A stretch of DNA of 64,000 bases from Parahoeflea alexandrii (GTDB lineage: Bacteria > Pseudomonadota > Alphaproteobacteria > Rhizobiales > Rhizobiaceae), in assembly GCF_024105735.1 (NCBI RefSeq), contig NZ_JAAAML010000001.1:744001-808000 (forward strand), written 5' to 3'. The position numbers were made by a program, and so were the translations under genes. Below the pieces are notes generated by a model, which saw nothing but the letters and a program-made list of their open reading frames with translations, was not told the origin of the DNA and did no database searches. Below, piece by piece: positions 15,741-24,475 of the stretch. Numbering within the stretch: the stretch's first letter is position 1; each line of letters starts with the position of its first letter.

Positions 15741-17843
15741 TCAGGCGGCGCGGGCGTGGCTCTGGTGGCTTGCCTGGCCGCTGATCTGGAAACGCGAGAT
15801 GGCCTGGTTGAGGGTCTCGGTTTCCTCGAACACGGTGTGAACGGCGGCGGTGGTTTCCTCGACCATGGCGGCGTTCTGCTGGGTCATCTGGTCCATCTGG
15901 TTGACGGCAGTGTTGATTTCCTGAATGCCGACAGACTGTTCCTGCGAGGAGGTAACCATTGCCTTGACGTTGAAGTTGATCGACTGAACGTGGCCGCCGA
16001 TCTTCTGCAGGGCCTCGCCGGTGCGGGTCACGAGAACCACACCGGACTGCACATGGGCCTCGGATTTTTCCAGAAGCGAGTTGATCTCCTTGGCCGCACT
16101 TGCCGAGCGCTGGGCCAGTTCACGCACTTCCTGGGCCACGACGGCGAAGCCCTTGCCGGCTTCCCCGGCACGGGCGGCCTCGACGCCGGCATTGAGCGCA
16201 AGCAGGTTGGTCTGGAAGGCGATCTCGTTGATCACGCCGATGATCTGCGTCACCTGCCTTGACGAGGTTTCGATCTCGCTCATGGCGGTCACGGTGTCCT
16301 GAACAATGGTCTCGGATTCGCTGGCAACACTGGATGCCTCGCTGACCATGCGGCCGATGTCGGTGGCGCGCTGGTGGGCGGCCTGGACGGTGGAGGTGAT
16401 CTCGTCGAGGGCGGCTGCGGTCTGCTCAAGCGATGCGGCTTGTTGTTCGGTCCGGCGTGACAGATTGTCGGTCGAGCTGCGGATCTCAGCTGTGCCCTGG
16501 CCGATGTTGGCAGAACTTCCGGCGATGGAGGTGAAGGCCGCCTCGAGGCTTTCGATCGAGGTGTTGAAATCCTGACGAACGGCTTCGAGAGAAGCCGGGA
16601 AGGGCTTTGTGACCCGGAAGGCAAGATTGCCCTTGGACAATTGCCCCAGACCCTCGGCAAGGGCTGCGACGGCTTCCTGAAGCTGTTGCGCCTGGCGGGC
16701 CTTTTCAGCTTCGTTGGCGGCGCGCTCTTCCTCGGTAGCGAAGCGGGTTTCCTCGGCTTCGTTCTCGAGGTCGATGTTGCGCAGGGCCGAGGTGCGGAAC
16801 ACTTCGACGGCCTTGGCCATGGATCCAAGTTCATCCGAGCGCCCGGTGAACGGAACTTCGGTCTTCAGATCGCCCTTGGCCAGCAGTCCCATGTAATCGG
16901 TCATGCTGGAAAGCGGCCGGTAGATCATCGGCTTGCTGATCAGCGAGATGGCGCCGGCAATCAGGATCATCAGCAGGAAAACAGCTGCGGCTGCCCACTG
17001 GCCGGTCGTTGCAATGGCGTTGTAGCTGGTTCGATCCACCGCCACGACCGCCAATCCGATGGTGGTGTTGGAAAAATCCTTGACCGGGAAAATGACGGCG
17101 GCGAACGCTTCGCCGGTGCCGGGCATTGTCTCGAATGTCTCGCGTTTGTCGACGAGGCCTGCAAGATCGAAAACCTTGTCGGGGCTGATGTCACCCGAGA
17201 AGGTGTTGCCGATCTGCCTGAGTTCGTTGTCGCCGATGGCGAAGATGGCGGCAGGATGCCCGCTGTTCTTCGTGAATTTTTCGACGAAACCGCTGTGAAG
17301 GCTGAGCCCGAACTCCACAGATCCAAGATGCTGGCCATCCTTCGAGATCGGTGCCAGGCCGCGGATGCCGATGCCGGCAGCGCCGGCTTCAAGACCGTTC
17401 AGGGTCTGTTTGGTCCTGTTGACCTCCAGCACCGTGTTGCGGAACCCGGAGAGGTCGTCGCCGAACTTCTCGGGCTTGTGAACCCGCAGGAAGGAGGTTG
17501 CGGGCGGAAGATGAAACTGAAACTGGCGAACGTCGTACTTGTCTTTCAAAGCGCTGAATGCGCCGAGATTTTCGCGTGTCAGCGTATCACGATCGCCTGC
17601 TGCCATCGCATCCTTTGATGTCTGCTGTTCGGAGACAAACAGAGCCAGCATCGTGGCCGCGCGCTGCGAACTCGCAAGTTCGGACCTGAACTCTCCCTCA
17701 ACGCTGGTGAGCTTGTCCTGCATTGCCTGGGAGACAAAGAGCTCGCTCAGCGTGAACACCGTTCCTGCGACAGCGACGGCAGAAATGAGGGCGCCGCCAA
17801 AAAGCAGTGTGTTGAACTTGCTGCTGATGTTCATCTTGATCAT
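15741..17843 (-). CDS. methyl-accepting chemotaxis protein with double-Cache-type sensor
   Basis: A 700-residue chemoreceptor. Helix TM1 is at about residues 11-33 and TM2 at about 282-304, enclosing a 245-residue periplasmic sensor that resembles a dCache_3-type double sensory domain ([19 protein letters not shown], then [19 protein letters not shown]). After TM2 come a HAMP segment, a charged coiled coil ([14 protein letters not shown]), a second HAMP-like segment and a signalling domain. The hairpin tip [20 protein letters not shown] and the [14 protein letters not shown] segment after it are intact, so it should couple to CheA/CheW. No CheR-binding pentapeptide ends the chain. Ligand unknown. 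AAGGAT lies about seven bases before the ATG. Confidence 0.93.
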   Translation of the reverse strand: MIKMNISSKFNTLLFGGALISAVAVAGTVFTLSELFVSQAMQDKLTSVEGEFRSELASSQRAATMLALFVSEQQTSKDAMAAGDRDTLTRENLGAFSALKDKYDVRQFQFHLPPATSFLRVHKPEKFGDDLSGFRNTVLEVNRTKQTLNGLEAGAAGIGIRGLAPISKDGQHLGSVEFGLSLHSGFVEKFTKNSGHPAAIFAIGDNELRQIGNTFSGDISPDKVFDLAGLVDKRETFETMPGTGEAFAAVIFPVKDFSNTTIGLAVVAVDRTSYNAIATTGQWAAAAVFLLMILIAGAISLISKPMIYRPLSSMTDYMGLLAKGDLKTEVPFTGRSDELGSMAKAVEVFRTSALRNIDLENEAEETRFATEEERAANEAEKARQAQQLQEAVAALAEGLGQLSKGNLAFRVTKPFPASLEAVRQDFNTSIESLEAAFTSIAGSSANIGQGTAEIRSSTDNLSRRTEQQAASLEQTAAALDEITSTVQAAHQRATDIGRMVSEASSVASESETIVQDTVTAMSEIETSSRQVTQIIGVINEIAFQTNLLALNAGVEAARAGEAGKGFAVVAQEVRELAQRSASAAKEINSLLEKSEAHVQSGVVLVTRTGEALQKIGGHVQSINFNVKAMVTSSQEQSVGIQEINTAVNQMDQMTQQNAAMVEETTAAVHTVFEETETLNQAISRFQISGQASHQSHARAA

Positions 17844-18217
17844 GTCGGGATCCTTAGGTGCGGAGAAATACCGCTGCGGGCGAGGGCATGTGGCTGTTGC
17901 GGTCCACGGTTCAGTGACGAGCAGGCTGTATCCGCTGAAATGAAGGCAACTCTAAAATATGCACAAATTAAAATATTAAAATGAATATCAATTGTAATCA
18001 TTGCAGTTCGGTAAACGGGTGAGCTCGAAATATAGGGGTGCAGTTTGGTGGGATCTGCGTCATGGAGGACTGCAAAAGCCATGATTGCAAAGCAAGAGAT
18101 CAAGCCCGCGAATTGTCCAAGTCCCTTATCGGCCGTCAGAACATCCGCGGTCTCCGGCATCAATGCCGTTTCCTTTTTGCTGCAAAGCACACTAGGCTTG
18201 CCGGCAAGGAGTAATTG
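17844..18217. other. divergent intergenic region between chemoreceptor and antiporter genes
   Basis: About 370 bases with no credible gene. Positions 17950-18000 are strongly AT-rich and probably carry the leftward chemoreceptor promoter. A short stem CGGCA-TCAA-TGCCG followed by TTTCCTTTTT lies about 40 bases before the antiporter start and could act as a leader terminator; I regard this as weak. Confidence 0.4.
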
Positions 18218-19786
18218 ATGGAAGAACAGATTTCAGGTGCAGTGGAAGCGGTTGGCGGCGTGGTCGAGCAGGCTGTCGCGCAAGTCGTCGAGCAGGCTGT
18301 CGGCCAGGGCGGGCACCATGGCGATGCGATGGTGGCGATCGCGATCGCCGTCGCCATCGCGGCCCTTCTCGGGCTCGGCTTCATGCGGCTCAGGCAGCCG
18401 CCGCTGGTAGGGTTCATCCTGGCCGGCCTGGCGCTCGGCCCCACCGGCATGGGCGTGATCTCGACATCTGAAAACGTGTCGCTGCTGGCTGAACTCGGCG
18501 TGGTGGTGCTGTTGTTCTTCATCGGTATGGAACTGTCGATCAAGGCCTTCGTGCTCAGCCTCAAGCCGGCAGTGATCGTGGCCGGCGGGCAACTGGTGGC
18601 CTCCATGGCGCTGGCGGCGCTTCTGGCCTTCATGCTTGATGCCAGCCCGTCGGAGACGCTGATCCTGGGCTTTATCATCGCGCTCTCGAGCACGGTGGTG
18701 GCGATGAAGATGCTCGACGAGATGGGCGAGTTGCGCGCCGCGCCGGGCCGGATTGCGGTCGGCGTCCTGATTGCGCAGGATCTCGCGGTCGTGCCGATGC
18801 TGATCCTGGTCTCAAGCCTGGGCGGTGACGAGTTCGACCTTGCCGATGTCGCCTTCAAGGTGGTGGTCGCGGTGGCGTTGCTTGCCGGGCTGTTGTGGTG
18901 GTTCGGACGGCATCCGAAACTCAAGCTGCCGTTTGCCGAAGCGATCGAGAACAATGTCGATCTGCTGGCGATCGGATCGCTGGCGCTGTGCTTTTCGGCG
19001 GCCGCGCTGTCAGGTCTCGCCGGTCTGTCGCCGGTCTATGGCGCATTCCTGGCGGGCATCGTCATCGGCAACTCCACGCTCAGAAGCCGCATCATCCCGG
19101 TGATCGAGCCGATCCAGAGCATTCTGCTGGTGGTGTTCTTTCTCTCGATCGGACTGCTGATCGACCTCGACTTCATTCTCGCCAACATTTCTCTGGTGCT
19201 TGCCGCGGCCCTTCTCGTGGTGGGGCTGAAGACGGCGCTCAACATCTTCCTGCTCCGGATCACAGGATCGGATCCGAAGACGGCGCTGCTGGCCGGCTTG
19301 TCGATGGCGCAGATCGGGGAGTTTTCCTTCGTGCTGGCGGCTGCAGGCTTTGCTTCGGGCGCGTTCGGCTCCGACATCTACCGGCTTGCGATCGCGGTGA
19401 CGGCGATCTCGCTGCTGGTGTCGCCGATCTGGTTCAATCTGATGGAGCGTGTCGAGGACCTGGCGAGTGAAAGCCTGAGCTCCTACAAGCAAGCGCTGGC
19501 ACAGGCCTATGAGGACGAACTCGACGGCGTCGAGAACGTGGTGTGGGCTGCCAGGGCCCGCTACCGCGCGGCACGCTTCGCGCTCTATCAGCGGAAGATG
19601 CGCAAATCGGCGCTCAAGGCGGAATCCATAGACAGTGCCGTGCCGCCAGTGGAACCAGCCGGTGCAGCGGCTGAAAGCGCCGACGATGCTGCAGCCGCCC
19701 CGGCTTCGGACAGCGAGACTGTGCCCGAGCCTTCGGGTGACGGTGCTCCGCCGGCGGCAGAGAAGCCCGAGAAGGGAACCGCCTAG
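18218..19786 (+). CDS. CPA2-family cation/proton antiporter (KefB/KefC-like, no RCK domain)
   Basis: A 522-residue inner-membrane antiporter with about 12-13 helices. CPA2 signatures include RLRQPPLVGFILAGLALGP, LLFFIGMELS, GFIIALSSTVVAMKML and AQDLAVVPML, and GLSMAQIGEFSFVLA in the last helices. It probably exchanges K+ or Na+ for protons. There is no TrkA-N/RCK domain; instead the C-terminus is a long alanine/proline/acidic tail of about 50 residues. The N-terminus carries two copies of VVEQAV(A/G)Q from a 16-bp direct repeat with a 24-bp period (18263-18278, 18287-18302). AAGGAG at 18206-18211 fixes the ATG at 18218 rather than the TTG just before it. It converges with the transglycosylase gene, with 4 nt between the stops. 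Confidence 0.9.
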   Translation: MEEQISGAVEAVGGVVEQAVAQVVEQAVGQGGHHGDAMVAIAIAVAIAALLGLGFMRLRQPPLVGFILAGLALGPTGMGVISTSENVSLLAELGVVVLLFFIGMELSIKAFVLSLKPAVIVAGGQLVASMALAALLAFMLDASPSETLILGFIIALSSTVVAMKMLDEMGELRAAPGRIAVGVLIAQDLAVVPMLILVSSLGGDEFDLADVAFKVVVAVALLAGLLWWFGRHPKLKLPFAEAIENNVDLLAIGSLALCFSAAALSGLAGLSPVYGAFLAGIVIGNSTLRSRIIPVIEPIQSILLVVFFLSIGLLIDLDFILANISLVLAAALLVVGLKTALNIFLLRITGSDPKTALLAGLSMAQIGEFSFVLAAAGFASGAFGSDIYRLAIAVTAISLLVSPIWFNLMERVEDLASESLSSYKQALAQAYEDELDGVENVVWAARARYRAARFALYQRKMRKSALKAESIDSAVPPVEPAGAAAESADDAAAAPASDSETVPEPSGDGAPPAAEKPEKGTA

Positions 19787-19790
19787 AGCT

Positions 19791-20978
19791 TCAGAGCTTG
19801 CCCAGCAGCGCCGGATCCGGCCAGCCATCGGCGGGAAGGCCGAGGCGCAGCTGTTCGGCGCGGACCGCGGCGCGGGTGCCCCCGCCGAGAATGCCGTCGA
19901 TCTTGCCGACATCATGGCCGCGGGCGGCCAGTTTCTGCTGCAATTGCTTCATCGACGCATCGTCCAGACCGTTGCCGGGATTGCCCGCGTCATAGGGCTT
20001 GGCGCCGGCCAGCCTTGTCGCGAAGTAGGCCGCCGAGGTGGTGTAGATGAAGCTCTGGTTCCATTCGAGATAGATCGAGAAATTCGGAAACGCCAGGAAG
20101 GCCGGGCCGTTGCGGCCCTGCGGGAACAGCAGGTCAGCGGGCAGGTTCTGCGAGGTCGGCTGGCCGTTGGGGAAGCTGACGCCGAGCGCGGTCCAGTCGT
20201 TGAGCGTCATGCCGCCGTTCAGCCCTGACTTCTCGTAGGGGAAGTTGCCCGATGGCACCGAGACTTCGGCAAACCAGGGTTCACCGGCGCGCCAGCCCAG
20301 CGACTTGATGAATTTCGCGGCGGTCATGATTGCGTCTTCGGAAGACGTCTTCAGATTGACATGGCCGTCGCCGTCGCCATCCACGCCGTATTCGATGATA
20401 TCCCTTGGCAGCATCTGGACCTGGCCGATCTCTCCGGCCCAGGCGCCGGTGGTGCCGTTCGGATCGAGATCGCCATGGCCGACCATCTCGACGGCCGCGA
20501 TCAGCTGCGGACGGAACAGTTCGGGCCGGCGGCAATCATGCGCCAGCGTCGCCAGCGCGTTCATGGTGTTGAAATCGCCCTGCACCGCGCCGAAATCGGT
20601 CTCCAGGCCCCAGAAGGCGGTGATGACGGCGGCCGGCACGCCATACTCGGCCTCCGCGCGGGCGAAGGTGTTGGCGTATTGCTTCATCTTCTTTGCGCCG
20701 ACCTGCATGCGGTTGGAACTGACCGAGCGCCTGGAAAACTCGAGGAAGGTCTGGCGGAAAACGCCTTGCGCGCGGTCGCGCGACAGCACCTTGTTGTCGA
20801 TTGAGGCGTTGCGCAGCGCGCGCGTCGCAACCTCACCGCTGACACCATTGGCCATCGCTTCGGCTTTCACGCCTTCGAGGAACTGGGCGAAATTGCCGCC
20901 GCAGGCGGGCGCCTGCGCCATGGCCGGGGTGGCTGCGAGGCCTGCGAGAAGGATGGCTAAGGGAAGCTTCGATGTCAT
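19791..20978 (-). CDS. lytic murein transglycosylase, MltB-like (SLT_2 plus peptidoglycan-binding domain)
   Basis: A 395-residue exported enzyme that cleaves the MurNAc-GlcNAc bond with formation of 1,6-anhydroMurNAc. The signal peptide is residues 1-22 (TPAMAQA). The SLT_2 domain spans about 28-320 with the catalytic glutamate E126 in AFWGLETDFG, then GEIGQVQMLPRDIIEYGVD. A peptidoglycan-binding type 1 domain follows at about 335-395 (LQQKLAARGHDVGKIDGILG). It is not a lipoprotein, unlike Escherichia coli MltB. AGGAG lies about eleven bases before the ATG at 20978. It belongs to a set of wall-active genes scattered through this window (21.7, 31.7, 32.7 kb). Confidence 0.92.
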   Translation of the reverse strand: MTSKLPLAILLAGLAATPAMAQAPACGGNFAQFLEGVKAEAMANGVSGEVATRALRNASIDNKVLSRDRAQGVFRQTFLEFSRRSVSSNRMQVGAKKMKQYANTFARAEAEYGVPAAVITAFWGLETDFGAVQGDFNTMNALATLAHDCRRPELFRPQLIAAVEMVGHGDLDPNGTTGAWAGEIGQVQMLPRDIIEYGVDGDGDGHVNLKTSSEDAIMTAAKFIKSLGWRAGEPWFAEVSVPSGNFPYEKSGLNGGMTLNDWTALGVSFPNGQPTSQNLPADLLFPQGRNGPAFLAFPNFSIYLEWNQSFIYTTSAAYFATRLAGAKPYDAGNPGNGLDDASMKQLQQKLAARGHDVGKIDGILGGGTRAAVRAEQLRLGLPADGWPDPALLGKL

Positions 20979-21098
20979 GGCGGCGTCAACTCCTGATGGG
21001 GCGATGAATGGACCCCGGATTTGTGGCGATGATGAGGTGATTCCTTGGATGCGCAAAGTCTTGGGTCTTGCCGAGCTGCTGGCGCCGGAGGATCGGCT

Positions 21099-21628
21099 TC
21101 ACGGAGCCCACAGCGCCGGTTGCATCCAGACGTCCGGGAGCCCGAGAGTTCCGTGATCCGGCAATGGGGCTGATCCCAGGCCGAGCGATTGCCAGGCTTC
21201 ACGGTATTCCTCGGGCAGGGGATAGGGCGGGGCGACGCCGGTTTCCGGGCTGAAGCCGCTGCGCCCGTAGTAGGCGGGATCACCGAGCACATAGACATGG
21301 GCCACGCCGTCCCGCTTGAGCCGATGCCCTTTCGCTGCCATTCGGGCGCGACGGCCAGCGGAGCCAGGAGTGCGGCCTTGGCGTCACTTCCGCTAATCCC
21401 GCACAGGGTGAACAGGATATGGCCGACCGTCGCATCGCCGGCTTCGGCCACTAGCGAGAGGATGCCGGGGTCTTCCGTGAGCAGTTGCCGGACCAGCGGC
21501 AGCAAGTCCTCCTCCGGGAAGGCCGCGGGATACAGCCTCTCGATGGAGGCCATGTCATCGGACCGGCTCGGTCGAATCTCAATATCTTGCAGTTTCGCCT
21601 CCATCCGGTTCTGCACTGTTCCACTCAC
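21099..21628 (-). pseudogene. GNAT-family N-acetyltransferase, broken by an internal deletion and frameshift
   Basis: The N-terminal part (IEIRPSRSDDMASIERLY to LAVAPEWQRKGIG) is a normal GNAT start including the acetyl-CoA loop RKGIG. Just after this the frame fails. The rest of the protein (LKRDGVAHVYVLGDPAYYGRSGF onward, described by position 21099-21317) continues in another frame. About ten residues expected between the acetyl-CoA loop and LKRDGV are missing, so the lesion is a deletion of 3n+1 bases near 21315-21325, not a simple slip. Without the deletion the product would be about 175 residues. Likely inactive. It lies between the MltB-like and GH25 genes, all on the minus strand. Confidence 0.75.
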
Positions 21629-21664
21629 AGCTTAGGCTGGAATGGCGTGGGGCGAAACCGCTGC

Positions 21665-22615
21665 CTACCGCGCATATTTCCTCAGCCAGGCTTCCCACTG
21701 CTTCTTGCTGCCGGCGAAGGCATTGATGTCGGTGTCGCCCTTGATGCCGTCCATCATGCCGGTGCCGGTGTATTGCCAGAAGGTCCAGGGGTGGTCGGGA
21801 TAGATGTCCTGCGGGTGGGCGGCAACGGATCTGAGCCAGAACTGGTAGTTCTGGAAATGGCCGTCGAGGTTCTCGCGGTGGAAATCGACCGGTGTGTAGA
21901 TGATCGGGCGCTTGCCGTAATGGCGGCCGACCATATCCATCCAGACCTTCATCTCGATGCGCACGGTTTCGGGATCCGGACGTGTCGTGCAGGTCTTCGA
22001 AGCATGGTTCCACTCGACATCGAGAACGGGCGGCATCTGCACCGATTCCCGCGGTACGTTGGCGATGAACCACTCGGCCTGTTCGCGCGCCGGGCGGCAG
22101 AAATAGTAGAAATGGTAGGGTGCGTGCGGGATGCCGGCGGCGCGGGCGCCGCGCCAGTATTCCGGAAAGCGGCTGTCATTGTGGTCGCCGCCTTCGGTCG
22201 CCTTGATGAAGACGAAGGCGACGCCGGCGCGCTTGACCTCGTTCCAATCGATATCGCCCTGCCATTTGGACACGTCGATGCCGTGAACGGGATAACGGTC
22301 GGGGTGATACTTGCCGAAATCGACCGGCTTGCGGTCGCCGTAGCGGCCGTTCCCGGGCGGATCGAGCTTCTTGACGTCCGGCCTGTTCGACTGCGCCGTC
22401 TGTTTCTTGGCGTTGCCGATGGGCTGCAGGCTGTCTTCAAGCCCTGTCGAACTGCAGCCGGCCAGGCTGGTGGCGGCAACCAGCAGCAGCGCGGCGACAG
22501 ACCTGGACGACAGCCAGCCGGCTGTCTCCTGGCGTACCGGCCGGGAGCGCCCCAGCATTTGTCGCAAGGCGAAACTAAGCTTCGATAGCGTTAATACTGT
22601 CTTACGGGAGTGCAT
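21665..22615 (-). CDS. GH25 lysozyme-like lipoprotein (muramidase)
   Basis: A 316-residue predicted lipoprotein. The N-terminus is basic, then a hydrophobic segment ends in the lipobox LAGC with C54 as the lipid attachment. The GH25 domain spans about residues 108-305 with HGIDVSKWQGDIDW (D114), the catalytic pair D199 and E201 in PVLDVEWN, and FWQYTGTG near the end. These enzymes cleave the MurNAc-GlcNAc bond of peptidoglycan. The linker between residues 55 and 105 is lysine/proline-rich. The unusually long basic N-region means a shorter start at 22558 is possible, but neither start has a clear ribosome binding site. Confidence 0.88.
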   Translation of the reverse strand: MHSRKTVLTLSKLSFALRQMLGRSRPVRQETAGWLSSRSVAALLLVAATSLAGCSSTGLEDSLQPIGNAKKQTAQSNRPDVKKLDPPGNGRYGDRKPVDFGKYHPDRYPVHGIDVSKWQGDIDWNEVKRAGVAFVFIKATEGGDHNDSRFPEYWRGARAAGIPHAPYHFYYFCRPAREQAEWFIANVPRESVQMPPVLDVEWNHASKTCTTRPDPETVRIEMKVWMDMVGRHYGKRPIIYTPVDFHRENLDGHFQNYQFWLRSVAAHPQDIYPDHPWTFWQYTGTGMMDGIKGDTDINAFAGSKKQWEAWLRKYAR

Positions 22616-22843
22616 GAATGAGACTTTCAGCGAAACAGTGTTTCATTTCAGTGGTTTAGCGGATGCTTGCGGGTCCGCGCCATCCTGCGGGACCCTGGCC
22701 ACGCCTGAACTCTTCCCCTGTTTACTGACAAATCGTTAAATTTTGAAAAATGCCATCAATCAGTCGTTTACCACGGCGTCCGCGTGGTCACTTTTTGTTA
22801 AGCGATGAGGGGGCATCTGGACTTCGGAACAGGAGTCTTTGGC

Positions 22844-24439
22844 ATGATGCTGAATACGTATGTACCAAACGCATTCAGGCGATATGCAATCGCTGGTTTG
22901 GTTATGGCAATTGTGACGCCACTGGCGGCCATTGCAACTGAAGTTCTTGCCGGCGCCAGCATGGCGCATGCAGGGTATGTCTTTCTTACAAGTCCGTTCG
23001 GAATGGCAGCCATTGCTGCGCCGCTGGGAATGGTCCTGCTGGTTGCCGGGCTGGGCTATCGCCATGACCGGCTGGCGCGGCAGATCCGCAGCGAACGGGC
23101 GGCGACAGAGCAGCTGCGTCAGGCAGCCTATCACGATGGCCTGACCGGTTTGCGCAACCGCCATGCGCTTGGTGAAGATGTCGGGCGGATCCTCCGCTGC
23201 AGGAGCGGGCAGGCCGAGCACACGGCCCTTTTGCTGTTCGATCTCGACCGCTTCAAATACATCAACGACACAATGGGCCATGCGGCCGGTGACCTGGTCC
23301 TCAAGGTGCTGGCAGAGCGGATGCAGGCCTATTGCCAGGCGGGACAGCGCGTCTATCGGCTGGGTGGCGACGAATTCGTGCTGTTGTGGGAAAACGCGCC
23401 GGGAATCAAGACCATTTCCAGCTTCTGCGACGGCCTGTCGGCCTTTGTGTTCCGTCCGGTCGAAAGCCCGGCCGGGAAGATAGACACTGGTGGCAGTATC
23501 GGTTTTGCCATCACCGACGAGCAGGTCGGCAGCCTCTCCGATTTGCTCAAGCGGGCCGACCTGGCGCTGTACCACACCAAGGAAAAGCCGGGCGTGAAGC
23601 ACAGCTTCTTTACCCATGAAATGGAGAGCAGCCACCGGCGTCGTCAGCAGATGGAAGCAAACATGCGCCATGGCCTGGCAACGGGCGCATTCCATCTTGA
23701 TTACCAGCCGGTGGTCAAGATCTCGACCCTTTCGGTTTCGGGGTTCTCGGTTCGTCTGCGCTGGGCGCATCCCGAGGATGGCGATCTGGCGCAGGAGGTG
23801 TTCCTTCCTGTTGCCGAGGCAAGCGGCCTGATCCTGCCGCTGGGCAAATGGATGCTCGAGCGCGCCTTTGAGGATGCAAGCGGATGGATCGACAAGGCGG
23901 ATCTGACTTTGCCGGTCGCGGCAGTCCAGTTGCGCGATCCGGGCTTTGCCGGTTTCGTGATCTCTGCGCTTGAAAAGTCCGGTTTCGAGCCGGGACGGCT
24001 GGTCCTGGATGTGGAGTCGAACGCGGCACGGCGCGAGGCCGCAATCGTGCTGGCAAACCTCGAGCAGCTGCGCGAGCACGGTGTGAAGATATCGGTCAGC
24101 GAACTTGCCGCCAGCATTGCCGGACTGTCGATGGTTCGCGATTTTCCGGTCGACCGGGTGCGGCTTGACCTTGGCAAGATCAGGAAGCTCGCCGGCAAGA
24201 CCCGTGTCGTGCAGATGCTGACCCTGTTCCTGCAGCTCGCTTCCACTGTTGAAACCGCGGTGATCCTGACCGGTGTGGACAGCGAGGATGATCTCAAATG
24301 CGCCTGTGACGCCGGTGCGGAACAGGTGCAGGGCGGCTTTGCCGGTGTCCGGCTCTGCGCCCTGCAGGTCTCACGCTTTTCCACGTCCTTCCGGGAAACG
24401 GCGCCTCTCGAGGTGCCGACATTGTCCAAGTCTGCCTGA
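22844..24439 (+). CDS. membrane GGDEF protein with a degenerate EAL domain
   Basis: A 531-residue protein with two N-terminal membrane helices (about residues 14-36 and 52-71), a GGDEF domain at about 92-255 and an EAL-like domain at about 270-510. The active-site GGDEF (residues 174-178) is intact and no RxxD inhibitory site lies five residues upstream, so diguanylate cyclase activity without product inhibition is predicted. The EAL domain has lost its catalytic residues: FEALLRW is FSVRLRW at 301-307, the DDFG loop is replaced by SELA, and the EGVE motif reads TGVD. It is therefore probably a non-hydrolysing, perhaps c-di-GMP-sensing domain. AGGAG at 22831-22835 supports the ATG at 22844 over an earlier one at 22805. 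Confidence 0.88.
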   Translation: MMLNTYVPNAFRRYAIAGLVMAIVTPLAAIATEVLAGASMAHAGYVFLTSPFGMAAIAAPLGMVLLVAGLGYRHDRLARQIRSERAATEQLRQAAYHDGLTGLRNRHALGEDVGRILRCRSGQAEHTALLLFDLDRFKYINDTMGHAAGDLVLKVLAERMQAYCQAGQRVYRLGGDEFVLLWENAPGIKTISSFCDGLSAFVFRPVESPAGKIDTGGSIGFAITDEQVGSLSDLLKRADLALYHTKEKPGVKHSFFTHEMESSHRRRQQMEANMRHGLATGAFHLDYQPVVKISTLSVSGFSVRLRWAHPEDGDLAQEVFLPVAEASGLILPLGKWMLERAFEDASGWIDKADLTLPVAAVQLRDPGFAGFVISALEKSGFEPGRLVLDVESNAARREAAIVLANLEQLREHGVKISVSELAASIAGLSMVRDFPVDRVRLDLGKIRKLAGKTRVVQMLTLFLQLASTVETAVILTGVDSEDDLKCACDAGAEQVQGGFAGVRLCALQVSRFSTSFRETAPLEVPTLSKSA

Positions 24440-24455
24440 CAGCAGAACCAGGCCT

Positions 24456-24472
24456 GACCGGCTTTCCCGGTC
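24456..24472. terminator. short hairpin between convergent genes
   Basis: A perfect 6-bp stem GACCGG/CCGGTC closes a 5-nt loop in the 36-nt gap between the GGDEF-EAL gene and 5-oxoprolinase. No T-run follows on either strand, so it may not terminate efficiently. Confidence 0.3.
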
Positions 24473-24475
24473 CGA

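Noticed and set aside
21099-21628. Programmed frameshift in the GNAT gene
   Set aside because: No slippery run is present at the junction, and about ten residues of the fold are missing, so a simple frameshift would not restore the protein.
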